A DNA stretch of 64,000 nucleotides from Linnemannia schmuckeri (taxonomy: Eukaryota > Mortierellomycota > Mortierellomycetes > Mortierellales > Mortierellaceae), in NCBI GenBank assembly GCA_029449235.1, contig JANATG010000011.1, positions 1,952,001-2,016,000 of the forward strand, read 5' to 3'. The translations under genes were made by a program, and so were the position numbers. Below are positions 49,686 through 61,601 of this stretch, piece after piece. Each line of letters opens with the position of its first letter. Position 1 is the first letter of the stretch. The notes beneath the pieces are model-generated. The model worked only from the letters and a program-made list of their open reading frames with translations. It did no database searches and was not told the origin of the DNA.

Positions 49686-52600
49686 CACTCTTCATCCTCC
49701 GCAGCCGCAGCCGCAGCCGCAGCCTCAGCCTCGGCGGCTTCAGTATCAGCATCGAACTGCGCCTTCATCTCACGCAAGCGTTCAAGGACCTGCTTGGTAT
49801 CGGGACGCTGCTCGGGGTCAGACTGACACATATCCTTGAGGAGGGCAATGACTTCCTGCTGGACTACATCTCCGTTGAGGAAGCGCATCACCGCCTCGCC
49901 ACTCTTGCGACGTGGTTCCTCCTTTCTCAACGAAGCCGATGAAGAACGAGAGCGAGGGGTATGAGTCCTGATAAGGGGTGATGGTAAAGGTGAGGGAGAG
50001 ACGGGGGTTGAGGGTTGAGATGATTTGAGGGATCGGTCGGGAGAGTAGCCTGGCAAGAAGTGACCCGAGAGTTGACTCCAAGGGCTGGCTGGATATAAGT
50101 AGCCGCTAGGAGAGTTCATCGACGATGCCGAAGAAGGGTCGAGCATGTCGGTATCCCGAGAGAGCTGGGTATTGATCCTGGGCAGATGAAGTGGGGGTAC
50201 AAGCGAGGTGGAAGGAGAGCGCAGAGCTGAACTGCTGCTCTGTCGGTCCAAATGACGTCCTTGAGGATGGCTGGCAGCCTGGGCCGCCTGCATCTGAGCT
50301 GCTGACGAGATAGTGACACGGCTACTGGATGTTATCTTGGGGACCTGGCCACGATCATGGACCCATCGCTGGTCCTCCCATAGCCAGAAGCCACCCTTCT
50401 TGATCCAGACCATCATCTCCATGACACTCTTCAGCTTGTGGAAGGGCTCCTGAGCAGTCAGTCCAATGACATAGAGGGAGACGCCCAAAGAATAAATGTC
50501 GATACTCTGGCCATAGTGAGCACCACCAGCCACGGAAGCAAACATCTCGGGTGCAGAGTAAGGGGGCGTGCCTCGTCCAAGTCCTCCCTCCAGTCCAAAA
50601 TGCATTGAGTCCTTAGTTCCTTTGTCCTTGGTCGAGAACCTACTCGCTCCGAAATCCGACAACTTGACGTCTAGCGACGAATCCAACTAAAGAAAAAAAA
50701 ATGAGAGCACAGCACCGCATGTTAATATAACTCGACTTTTGTTCTCATGACCAGCGTATTTTGTTTCTCTACGAGGCGCTGACATGTGGGTTCGTTCGCC
50801 CTTATTTCTTACCAAGATGTTATGAGGCTTTATATCGTGGTGGACAAGCCCTGCTTCATGAATACAGTCAACAGCCTCTAACAGCTGGAGTGCCCAGGTG
50901 AGCCACTGTTGATAATCGACTCGCTCGGGGTGACGACGGATCCAGTCCCAGACAGTACCGTTTTGACAGTTCTCCAACAAAAGGACCCATTGTGCTTCCT
51001 GGTCCTTACTCCGTGGTATCCGGTCAACATGGGCAACATCTCCAGTCGACAAGCCTTGTTGGGTGGTCTGATCGTAGAGACCATAAAAGTCGACTAGATA
51101 TTTCCGTCCCGGATGATTGGCCTGTTCTGCATGCAATCGTCTCAGAGTCTCGGCCTCTGCCAGTCCGACTGACTGAGAATCTGCATCTGTGAAAAGACAC
51201 TTGGCAGCGCAAAGGACAGCCTCCGCTCCCGATTTCCCCTCCTGGTGTTCCACGCTGGTCGTCGTCGTCTTCTTGTCTCCTTGAAAAATGTCGTTGCATG
51301 TGAGACTACGCATGGTCTTGCGTGAGGAGAGATATTCTTTCATGGGAGCAGACGAGGGATGCAGCCAGGCCTTGTAGACCTCTGCATTGAGTCCTTGTCC
51401 GAGTAAGTTGACCTTGCTCCGGTCCAAGTCGAGTGAAAAGGCAGACTGACATTCTATCCCGTCAGCAGACATTGTCTTGGAGTCACTTGCACTGCTGTTT
51501 TTGTTGTTGTTGTAGTTGTTGTTGTTACTGTTGTACAACGAGTCGTTGCTCAAGAGCTGGCTAGAAAGGGAAGCCGAGGAAGAAAGCTGGAGGGAGGGTG
51601 TGAAGGGAGATGTTGAGGGTGAGGAGAGGGAACGTCGCATGTGGACTGGAGAGCGAAGCGTCCAAATTGGGCTTGACTCATCACTCGTTCTTCCGTCAGC
51701 CGTTGTTTTTTGTATCCGTGTGGTATGAGGTGTCTCTATTGTTGTTGCGGCTCCAGTCTCATGTCGCCGATTGGTATTGTTGTCGATTGATTCTGTTACT
51801 GGAATCGAACGGGTTGCTGCTGCTGATGTCAACGCCTGCTGCTGCTCTCTATAACTGCTGCTGCTCAACGTTTGGGAGGACTTGAACCCGTTCGAGTCCA
51901 CAGGTGCTGTAGAGTTGTAGAGTTATGGGGTAAAAACAACGAGAGGAGTTTGTTAGAATCATTAAAAAAATACGGGTGACAAAACGACAGCGAATGCACC
52001 ATTGAATCCACAAGGTGAGAAACAAAGAGGTGAGAAACCCTGAACAAGTTGTGAAAGAGGAAAGAAAGAGGCCAAAAAGGGGCAAACAATGAGCAAGAAG
52101 TGGACTACGGCGCTAGTTTCTTTTGGAGTATTCATAAACCAAATCGAAAAACGTAAAATGGTGTGTCCTCAAGTGGATAAACAAAAAGACGACCTCGTTT
52201 GTCGTCACCTTCGTTTGCTGTCCTCGGTCGTTCTGTGTACAAGACACAACGAGTGACGAAAGGTGCGGACGTAGGGGTGGCCAATCGATACCACAATGAA
52301 AACACCACAGTCGCCGTATACAAAAGCCGAAACTGGAAAAAGAATAAAAAAAGTATCTGCAAGGGGAAAGAAAAGAAAACACCGACCCAAGAGACTGGGC
52401 TGGACTTACATAAGGTAACTGCAACTGCATCCCTTACACCTACTCCTGCTCCTGCTCCTGTTCCTGCTCCTGTTGTCGTTGTTGCTGCTGTCGCATTCGT
52501 GCTTGCATCGGAGGCGAGAGAATGTTTGTTGTGGAGATGAATTTTACTACTGTACGTCGACGGTGCTGACGGTGCTGACGGTGCTGCTGTTACTGCTGCG

Positions 52601-53121
52601 GCGTAGTGGTGTTTGAGGGATCGTGCTGCCAAGGGAGAGTGAGCGGGAGTGGTTGCTGCTGTTGTTGGTATTGACGATACTGCTTCTATTGTGCCATGAC
52701 CTGGCAGAGTGGTGGAGGCTCGGAGGGAGGAGATGTTAGGTCCAGAGAGACTCGACCAGGGCTGGTCAAAGATGGAGTTTCTTGAGGGGGAGGGGGGCGG
52801 GGAGGCGAGGGAGACGGCGGCGGGGTCGTTTGTAGAGAGGAAGGCACGATGCTTTTTGTTGGCGGAGGGAGTTGAATTGCTGTTGAGGAGGGAAGGGGGG
52901 CAGTCTGTGTTGTTGTCGTTTGTTGTTGAGGAAGATGATGACTCCTTGGAAGAGGGGAAGAGGAGGGAGTCGGAAGAAGGCATATTGTTGATATTGTCGT
53001 TATTGTTGCTATCGATTGAGGATGCGGTCGGATCGTTGTAGAAGATGGAGCCGGGGCGAAAAGGAGAGGCGACTGTCGAATGTCGATGTCCGAAGGAAGA
53101 TATCAGAGGTTCAGAAGGCAT
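49655..53121 (-). CDS. Protein kinase with long Ser-rich N-terminus
   Basis: Exons 53121-52410, 51906-50813 and 50686-49655 join in phase to 945 residues. Residues 1-400 are Ser/Thr/Asn-rich and low in complexity, with a Gly/Ala run near 225. The kinase domain begins near 400: glycine loop LLGQGLNAEV, an insert of about 40 residues, the lysine in CAAK (about 473), catalytic HHDIKPHN (Asp near 595), DFG at 613-615, and PPYSAPEMF. All key residues are present, so it should be active, with a Ser/Thr type loop (DIKPHN). The C-terminal 200 residues are Ser/Pro-rich, then a short coiled Glu/Ala stretch ends QDMDVDTSM. I cannot assign a kinase subfamily. The stop codon overlaps the last codons of the F-box gene on the other strand. 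The start MPSEPLISS follows a pyrimidine-rich leader. Confidence 0.88.
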
Positions 53122-53339
53122 TATTATTATTTTGTCTGTTTGAGAAAACAGAGAAAAAGAAAGAGAGAGAAAGAGGGAGAGTGTGTAAGAGAATGAGAAT
53201 GAAGAAGAGGAGGGAGTGAGAGTGAAAGTGTGAGAGAAGTGAATGAGAGAATGATCGGAAGAAGAGAATGAATGAATGTATAAGAAAAGAGAAGAAAAGA
53301 AAGATCGATGTAAAAAAGAAGAAAGGAAAAGGAAAAGAA

Positions 53340-53412
53340 AAAATAAATAAATAAATAAATAAATAAAGAGTAAGAAATGAAAACAAGACAGGATGCTGAT
53401 AAATGGCAGTGT

Positions 53413-53443
<31 letters not shown>
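53340..53443. repeat. (AAAT)n repeat and poly-A run
   Basis: AAAT units lie at 53340-53366 and about 30 consecutive A at 53414-53443. Confidence 0.95.
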
Positions 53444-53448
<5 letters not shown>

Positions 53449-53546
53449 AGACAATCGGTGTGATGACAAACACACGGAGTTAATGTGTTTAAGTAGCTAT
53501 TGTATCCACTCAGCTACCAATGCAAAGGAGACGGAGTCATAGCTCG

Positions 53547-53747
53547 CTAAGCTCCAGCACCACCAGCACCACCACTATCATCGTAATCATAATCATAATC
53601 ATCATCATTTCTTCCCAGAAGAAGGAAACGGCGCCACCACAGAACTACTAAATCCAATACATCACCACTCACAAAAAAAGTAGTGACCAAACACATCCAG
53701 TCAGATTGCCCTAGGTGATGATAGAAATCTGTGGAGAAGATATTCAT
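53547..53747 (-). CDS. Doubtful 66-residue open frame
   Basis: It starts at an ATG directly after a poly-A run and encodes a hydrophobic middle (CLVTTFFVSGDVLDLVVL), a basic patch (WWRRF) and an acidic then Gly/Ala end (DDDYDYDYDDSGGAGGAGA). It matches no family I know. The ending looks more protein-like than its surroundings, and a possible splice acceptor (GGATTTAG) lies inside it, so it could also be the last exon of something unseen. Low confidence. Confidence 0.2.
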   Translation of the reverse strand: MNIFSTDFYHHLGQSDWMCLVTTFFVSGDVLDLVVLWWRRFLLLGRNDDDYDYDYDDSGGAGGAGA

Positions 53748-56147
53748 TTTTTTTTTTTTTTTTTTTTGCTCGAGTGTTTCATGCTAGCTAGAGGTGTATG
53801 TTTGCTAGACTAGAAATCAAGAAGGGGTCAACTCACTCCTATCATCGTCGTCAATGAGAAAAGGACATAGGGGGAAAGGGAAAAAAAAAAAGGATTCACA
53901 GGGGACAGTAGAAGTAGTAAGAGGAGGAGAAGAGGAGAGGGGGGAAGGACGAAGAAAGAAGGAAGGAGGCAAATAAGCCTTGTTTTAGTTGAAGGAAAAA
54001 ACATAGACAAAGGGACGAATAGGAGACGAAGACAAAGCTTGTTATCGCCCTTTATTGACTCCACCATCCTTCTCCTCTTACATCCCCTTTGTCACCTCTT
54101 TTTTTTTGACAATAAGGAGGAAATGGAGAAAGGTGTCAGAGTTGGGGGTGAAGGGGTGCAACATTTTGACTAATGCACGACTAGGCTACTTGTGGTATAC
54201 GAGAAAGAGAAAGAGAGAACTGCCACCCAATTGTTTTCTCACGCATCCTCTGAATTTTTTCACGGGCCACTCTCTGTCTCCCTTTCTTTCTCTCTTCAAT
54301 TGTTCTAGCGACATAGTTCACTGCAAGCAGTTCTCGGACTTTTCTCTTTCTCTCTCTCTCCTTCCTCGATCCTTCTCTGTCATCCGTCATGGATGCAGGC
54401 TGAGTAAAAAAGAAAAAGAATGAAAAGATGACAGAATACAACATTACCAAGTCGGTCCCTCTCCTATCTTCCCCTCCCCGGAGAGGCCATTTTTTTTCCC
54501 CTTCCGCTCTCTCTTTCTCGATGACGCAGGTGACGAAAAGTCATGCATATCGCCAAAAAAAAAAAAAAAAAAAAAAAAATCTCTTTTTTGACTTTATTCT
54601 TGCAAGTAGAAAAAAGCTCTCACAGAATCCAACCAAACAAAATAAAACATTACCCGGTCGTCTTTCTTTCCATGTCAGCTCATTTTTTTGATTGTCGGGC
54701 GCATGTCAATGGAGCAAAAGCGCGAAAGAAGGAAAAGAGTGAGTGGGAGAAGACAAGACAAGCACCTTTACGCCGTCTTCATTTGTTCTCAAGCAAGCCA
54801 AATCTAGAAATGCGCATGTTTTGTTTGTAGTGTGTTTGTTGCATGAGAGTAGCAACAACAAAAACAAAAGAAGAAGGGCGTAAGAGTGGAGAAAGTGGTT
54901 TGATTGGGTGACAAAAATTTGTACAAGGAGGAAAAAAGGGAAAGAAGAGAGCAAAGTTCCGTATGCGTCGGTGTGTGTGTGTATGAGTGCGTGTGTACGA
55001 TGAAAAGGATTTTTGCTTTTTTTCTTCATTAGAGAAGATATGTTATCTCCCTTTATAGACCCCATCAACAAATGAGCGCTCATCATCTAATCTTATCTCT
55101 TCCTCCCTCACAAAAATGAATCCTTTCTTCTCCTCAGCCTTGCGAAAAACACACACAACCCTCTGTATTACAAATAAAAGCTCCTGAAAGAACGTCAAAT
55201 GGTTGGTACGTCGGTACGGCAGCTTTTCTGCTTATTTTTTTTCTTTCCTTTCTTTCATTTCGGATAACTCCATCTCCTCGGAGGGTTTCCTTCGCCCTCT
55301 GGACTCGAGGGCTAAAGCGACCAAAGGGAAGTGCCAAAAAAATAATAGTGTCAAATGCCTGTTATGCAGGCTAAGCCCTGAGTTTACAAACAACAAACCA
55401 AGAAGCCCTCGACATTTTCGACGATGCGGGATACAATAAGGACTTGGCTTGTTCCTTGTGCAGCTTGTGGCCAACAAAGTGCGAATGAATATGTCATCCT
55501 GAAATGAATGGTCACTGTTGAAGACTCATTTGAAAGGGCTATGCCAATAATGGTTTTGAGCTCTCCTTTTTTTGACACAAATACATTGAATTAGTGCGCA
55601 TTGCACGTGCAGTATGAAAACTGAAGAGTACTCAGTACAATTTGCACAGCCCAATTTATTTTCTTTTTTTACTTCTCGTTAGGTACAAATCGTATGCTGA
55701 ACATTTATGCCCAAAAGAAAAAAGAAGAGAAGCATTTTGAAGCATTCTGAAAGTGAAGTGCATTATTTACAGATAGAACTGGCAGGGTTCAAGAAAGACA
55801 ACAACGTTCTTTTCTGCCTCTTGCGCCACCCAACACCTAAATAAGGCTAGCACTGTAGCCCACCGCCACGCCACCCGCTTAGCAAGTACAAACAGCCAAC
55901 ACACTCGTGCTGTGCCCAAGCACCCGCAACGGCGAATGAATTGCAAACAAAGAATAGAGGGAGTAAAAGGAAATGCTGGTTTTTATTCTTATTTTTTTTT
56001 TTTTTTTTTTTTTTGCAAAAAAAGCGCAATAGATGGGAGTTGCATTGGTTGCTGGGTATCTAATAAAAGTGGGGTTTTGAGCGGACGATAACATGACGAA
56101 AAGCAAAACAAAAACAAACAAGGACAAAGAAGAAAAGAAAAAACGAC

Positions 56148-57808
56148 TTAGGATTGATCCTCAGTCCGTTCGTCGTTCGACTTCCCAAAGTTGGGAAAGT
56201 GGGCGAGGATCAAAGGATTGATCTTCTTGGGAGGCAAATCAACAAGAGGCATGGCATTAGGCGAGTTGATCTGGATCAGGTATTGGTTGCATAAGTTGCG
56301 GCCGCCCTCGACCTTTAGATGTCGGTTCAATGCATCCATCCTGGCAAAGTGGTGTTGGCAACGCTCACATGCAAAGGGGCGCACACCGCGATGGAGCCTC
56401 TCATGGCGATTCTTGTCATGAAGACGAGCAAATTGACGCTCGCAATGGTCGCACTGGTATGGGCGCAGGTTGGTGTGGGTCCTGATGTGAGAGTTGAGGT
56501 TGTAAGGTCTGGAGAAGCTCTTGGTGCATCCCTCATAGTCGCATTTGTAGATTCCCTGAGCGCTGTTGCTGCTGCCTTGCGTGGATGCGGTGGCAGAGTT
56601 GGTAGGGCTGGTGGCGGACAAGGTATTCTGATCTGTTGACAAGGTGGGCGACAGGGGCTGTGGAGTCACGGATGAGGAGGTGGACTCTGGCTGGAAAAAG
56701 TTCAGGGACATAGAAAAGTCTGGTGCCAACTGACCCATGACATCGCTCTCGGAGAAGCGACGCTCATACTCCTCTGTTGTGGAATGGCCGGCGCTCAGGG
56801 TGCGGCGGTGCTGAGACAGAGGCAGCCAGGTAGGCGAGCTGATGGTTGCGACGGAGGATGACATGATGGGTGAGGATGGTGCGGAGAGTTGTCTTGAACA
56901 GAGTTGATCGGCGAGTCCAGAGTGGAGATCTGTGGAGTGATTGTATGAGCTGTGGCGGTTGTAAGGGTGCCAGTGGAGGGATGAGCGGGACTCGATGGGG
57001 TGGGTGTGACCGTGTGCAAAGCTGAGGTTGTGGGGACCCGAGAGGGCAAGTTGTCGTCCATACTCGTTGTCTGCTGCCCAGAGATCTGCTTGTGGAGGAA
57101 CACCGCTCATTTCTGTATCTGATGTTTGAAGAGAGTTGCACAAGGGAAAAAAAACAATTTCCGTTAGGCTTGTTTGTCATGAAAGGGTGACAAAATTAAA
57201 TGTGGCAAGACACACTCGCACAGTTGCATAGCCTTCTCATAATTGCGCACACTGTATGTACCTTGGTTTTGCCCCTGAGCGCGATATCCTTGGGTAGTGG
57301 TGGTGGTGGTGCCGTGCACGCCGGCTATTCTTGGGAGCATTGATCGAGAAGGGTGGTTCACTGCGGAGTGGTCAAATGGCTGGGCTGTGAGGGTGTATCG
57401 TTGACTCCTAAGCGCAAGGTCATCGAGCAAGGAGGATGTGTCCAGGAGTGTGTTTGCATAGGAGACACTGATGGGCATTGAAGAAGAGCTAGATGCGAGA
57501 CTGTTGGAGGTATTGAGGCTGAGGTAGGCAAAGGGGGCGGAGCACTGCTGGATCTCGCCAGAGACCAAGGGTGAGGGAGGAAATGAGATGGGCGAAGGGG
57601 ATGCAGAGTGGCTGTTGGGAGACGAGATTTGGGGCATGCAGGACTGCTCGTCGCCAGAAGGGGGATCGAGCGAAGGCATCTCATTGCTTGCGAGGAGGGA
57701 ATCGTCTTGTGAAAAATAGTCGAGGACATCCTGGGTGTCGACAAGACTGGGTTGTTCGAGCCAGGCGTGGGAGCCGTGGGGTGCGATCTGTCCGGGAATA
57801 TGAGCCAT
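56148..57808 (-). CDS. crz1: Crz1-type C2H2 zinc finger transcription factor
   Basis: Exons 57808-57262 and 57118-56148 join in phase (143-nt intron) to 505 residues. Residues 1-370 are Ser/Pro/Thr-rich. Three fingers lie at 375-459: CDYEGC with SFSRPYNLNSHIRTHT, CDHC with FARLHDKNRHERLH, and CERC with FARMDALNRHLKVEGGRNLC, where the last ligand is Cys. The RPYNL-SH-RTHT / FAR-HD-RHE-LH / FAR-DAL-RH-K-E-G-C order is the signature of Crz1, the calcineurin-activated factor that turns on calcium and cell wall stress genes. The length is similar to known family members. I could not identify a sure calcineurin docking motif, so regulation by calcineurin is inferred from the family only. The gene has 3.8 kb of gene-free DNA upstream, shared with divergent Mob4. 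Confidence 0.85.
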
Positions 57809-58592
57809 TGTTATGTATGTGGATAGGTTGTTGAAAAGGGATTGTCACACAGATATGGTATGCAAAATGAATTAAAGAGGGAGGAATAGAAAGAGGGAGA
57901 GATAAAATGTATGATTTTAGAACGTTGTTAAATTTGCGAGGCAAGTGAATGAAAGCAGTAGAGTGAAGAAGCCGAGGATGTGAGAAGGATTGAAGTAACC
58001 AGAAGAGAGAAGGGAGAAGGAAATGCTTGTTGTAAGTAGGTATTGATGCTGTTGTTGTAGAAGAAGAAGAGAAAGAAAGAGACGCGTGCTCCGTTGAAAG
58101 AGTGGGACATAGCCTGCCTTTTATACTCCTCAATCTCTTAAGCGTGTGGCAGTGCACCCTACCCTTTTACATCGCAGGAGACACACTTCTCTTTCTTTGG
58201 CCCAGCCAAAGGGGAAAATTATTTCAAAATACTGCTGATGTTTTCACAGTACACCATGCCACAATCCCTTAATACTCCCCTCTTTTTTCTTTTTTTTTTT
58301 TCTTCCTGCTGCTCATTTTTTTTTTTTTGGTTGTGTATATGCTCATGGCATTGCCAATGGCTCAACGCAACCCTTGTTTGTTCCATGACTTAATGAAAAT
58401 GCGAATGAATCGGCCAGCGGGTAGCGGGGCTGTGAAAAAGTATTAACTACAATAACAACAACCACTATCCTTCTATCCATCCAAGCCAGACACGCTCTGG
58501 TCTTAAAGAGAGATGAATGGATACTATAGAAAACCATTCAAGCCTCTCACTACCGCCTCGCCTAGGGAAAAATCAACCCCTACTCTAACGGA

Positions 58593-58632
<40 letters not shown>

Positions 58633-61601
58633 TTAAAACGTGCTCAATAGCAAATAGGTGGATACAAATCATATCTTAACCCTGTCTTTACTCAAACCAG
58701 GAACACCCTGACCCCCTCCCACCAATAAAAACAGATCGACCACCACAGTGAATAACTTACTAAGGCAAAGAATCCCCCGCACTAATCACATATCACACAT
58801 CACATTACATCGCTCATATCTTTACCACACACCTTGGCTGAGTAACTCCACAGTGCACACACAATATGGAAACAATGATGCAACCACAACCAGCTCTTAC
58901 TTTTTTAATTCTCTCAATCTCTTGTTCTCTCTCACTCTCTTTCTCTTGATCGTATCTACTTCTGTCCTTGTCTGGAAATAAGTGTGGCAGAAATGAAATG
59001 TAACAGGATGAAAGACGGGAAGCAGGAAAGCTGCAATTCTAGGTTGATTTTCGCAACGAGGAACGGCGCTTCAGATCTTGTCGTGTCCCCTTTTTTTTAA
59101 CTGAATGCCATACTTTTCTCTTTTCCATCTCTTTTCCTTTTACGCCAGACGCCAGACATGTTTTTTCTTCAGTTTCGAATTTTCTCAATGTGGAAAATAC
59201 ATTGAGCATTTAGGTTAAACACCGACAAATAGGAAGACACGACTGTGTGAACCCGGTGAATCCACACATGAAGGGTGAATCGGGTGCAGTAGTGTTATCC
59301 TATTTCATTATGAGCAAACCTGGTACTTTTGAGCCCTATTTTTTTTTGTCATAGGTCTGCCGACTGCCGAGGCCCACCTTACACTAGTCTACGTGTCCTC
59401 CTTCTCCTTCTCCTTTTCCTTTTCCTCATCCTTCTCCTTTCCCTTGTCCTTCTATCCAGCCCTATCCCCATCCTCCTCATCCTACTCTTTATCCTCCTCT
59501 TCATCCTCCAGTTCGCCTTCTTCATTATTCTTAGGTTCAATCAAGATCACACCTTACTGTACCTCTTTTAATTTAGTCTCCCACGGTTGTTTTACATGTC
59601 CATCTCGATGCGCGTTTTCTTGTATTATTCCGATAGGCCGATGCCCATTGGACGTTCATATGTTACTACGATGACAGCGTAGCGTTTGCGAGCGTCTTAC
59701 TTTCCTCAAGTCACTCCCTATCTCTGTATACTACTTCCGTATGCACTGCCACATGGCCATGGGTTTAGAACCAGTTGTAGTTTTCGCAACAACAACCCGT
59801 TCATCCACTCCTCTTTTTCCACCCCGATCACTTTGAACAGAGAGAAAAAAAGTGCTCTGCTCTGCTCATGGCCGCGTTCTGAGCTTTTGCGACGCACATA
59901 GTAATTGCATTAATCATGTGTGGCTTGTTTGCAAAAGTGGTGGCTTTGTGTGGCAGTGCACACGCGCTGGGACATGGTTGTTTCCAGCATCCAAAGCAGA
60001 GCTTGAAAAAAAGAAACCAAGGGCTGCCAGCATAGCCCAAAATATGTGCGGACATGGTATGGTATGGCATGGACGTTTTTATTTGTTGATGTCCGAAGCA
60101 GAAGCATGAAAGGGCGCGTGTATCTGGAGCACTGCTTCTTACTGCAGGTGCCATACAACCACGAAAATGTTGTCCGACAAAGCGAAAATTTGTCCCATTT
60201 TCTTTGGAAACACAAATCCAAACCAAACTCCCCCCTGTTGAGCCACCGCCCCCCTTGTCGATCCACTCGTAGGGATAGAAGCAATGACCACATCCAAAGA
60301 ATCCGCCCAATAAGTATTGAACCGGGCTGAGACATATTGTACCGCGGCGGCGGCGCGTGTAAAAGGGTTCTCCGATCACAATATTGTTCTGGCAATTCAG
60401 ATCTTCTTATTCCTCCTTGAGCCACTCAGGGTCATCCTCTCACGCCATCCTACCGAAGACACACGCTCTATCTATTATCCATACCTAGATCCTTATTTTC
60501 TTCTTCCGGATAAACGGCTGAACGGTAAAGGTTAAGCTTATACCGGTGAATAAGTCAATCCCGGACAGTGCCTTTCCCTATTCACACACATATATCCCTG
60601 CTGAGCTCACTTTTGTGTTCGTCGTATACAATTTATTGCATGTGGAAGGAATTGCCATTTGAGTATGACGCGATGATGTGTTGTTGACACCACATGGCTA
60701 GTTGGACAGCGCCCCATGGAAAAGAACTTGGCTGAGCAAGCATTCATCGGAAATGGATGTTTCCTGTTTTAGAAGCAAAGAAGAAGAGTTCATCACGCCG
60801 TACATTTGTGTTGTCCTTTTGGTCACAAACAAACCAAAAGCAAAAAAAAAAAAAATGAGGGATAGGAAAATGAAGGCTGGGGGCTGGAGAGAAGGAGATC
60901 CAAGTGGAGATCGACGCCTCCTCTCTGGTCCTTGTTTTTTCTTTATTTGATTGGTGGTGACCATTGCGGATTTGTGCCCCTTTCCGTTGTCCTTCGTTCC
61001 TTTTGCTTCCTCGTTATCATCAGGTCCACTTCCTTGCTTCGACATGAGGGTGAGGTGTCGGGTAGGCTGTTGTTTCGGTCAGGGACCCTTATTTTTCCTT
61101 AGCTCTTCCGTAGGCGATGAAGCCTCTTTGTTAAGCAAGACGCGTGGAAGTATCTTTTTTCAAGAGGAAAGACGCGCGAAGACGATTTTCATGGAAATTG
61201 TTTGCGTTCAATTAGAGGGGTGAATGGATAGGATAAGACAAGCAAATGACCAGAAGAGAGATGAGATGAGATGAGTGGCTGACTCTACCCCCCCCTCCCC
61301 CCCTAAGTGAACGGATACTACCCCTTTCCCCTCGTGCACACACCAACCACACTCACACCATGTCACATCCGCTCTCTCTATCTCCCTTTCTCCTTTTTGC
61401 CACAGTTCCGCTTCTTTTCTCTTCCCCCCCTGCATCACCACAATATCACCAACGCCTGAACCCTTCTCATCTTGTCCTTCATCTTTCACTTATCGCCACC
61501 CGACTTTCCACGTCCCAATTACTCACACATCCACACACTCGCACACTCAGAGTCCCTGACTCACTCACTCCGCCCAACCGTCGTCCAATCGTCTAAACGG
61601 G
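57809..61601. other. 3.8 kb divergent intergenic region between Crz1-type and Mob4 genes
   Basis: No gene supported. 57840-58090 is purine-rich on + (leader of the Crz1-type gene). A 36-base poly-T run is at 58596-58631. 59395-59480 is CT-rich. 61330-61600 is pyrimidine-rich and leads into the Mob4 start. The 552-base frame at 59828-60379 (-) has no recognisable features. Confidence 0.5.
58596..58631. repeat. Poly-T run of 36 bases
   Basis: The longest homopolymer in the window, 36 T on the + strand, about 790 bases upstream of the Crz1-type start codon. Confidence 0.95.

Larger units (their letters stand above)
53122..56147. other. 3 kb intergenic region upstream of the kinase gene
   Basis: 53140-53345 is purine-rich on + (sense leader of the kinase). 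It also holds AAAT repeats (53340-53366), poly-A runs (53414-53443, 54555-54579) and poly-T runs (53748-53767, 55992-56014). Apart from the weak small frame at 53547-53747 I see no gene. Confidence 0.5.

Noticed and set aside
59828..60379. 183-codon open frame on - between Crz1-type and Mob4 genes
   Set aside because: It is rich in Cys/His/Phe with no family resemblance, and overlapping frames of similar length exist on the same strand. Probably chance.
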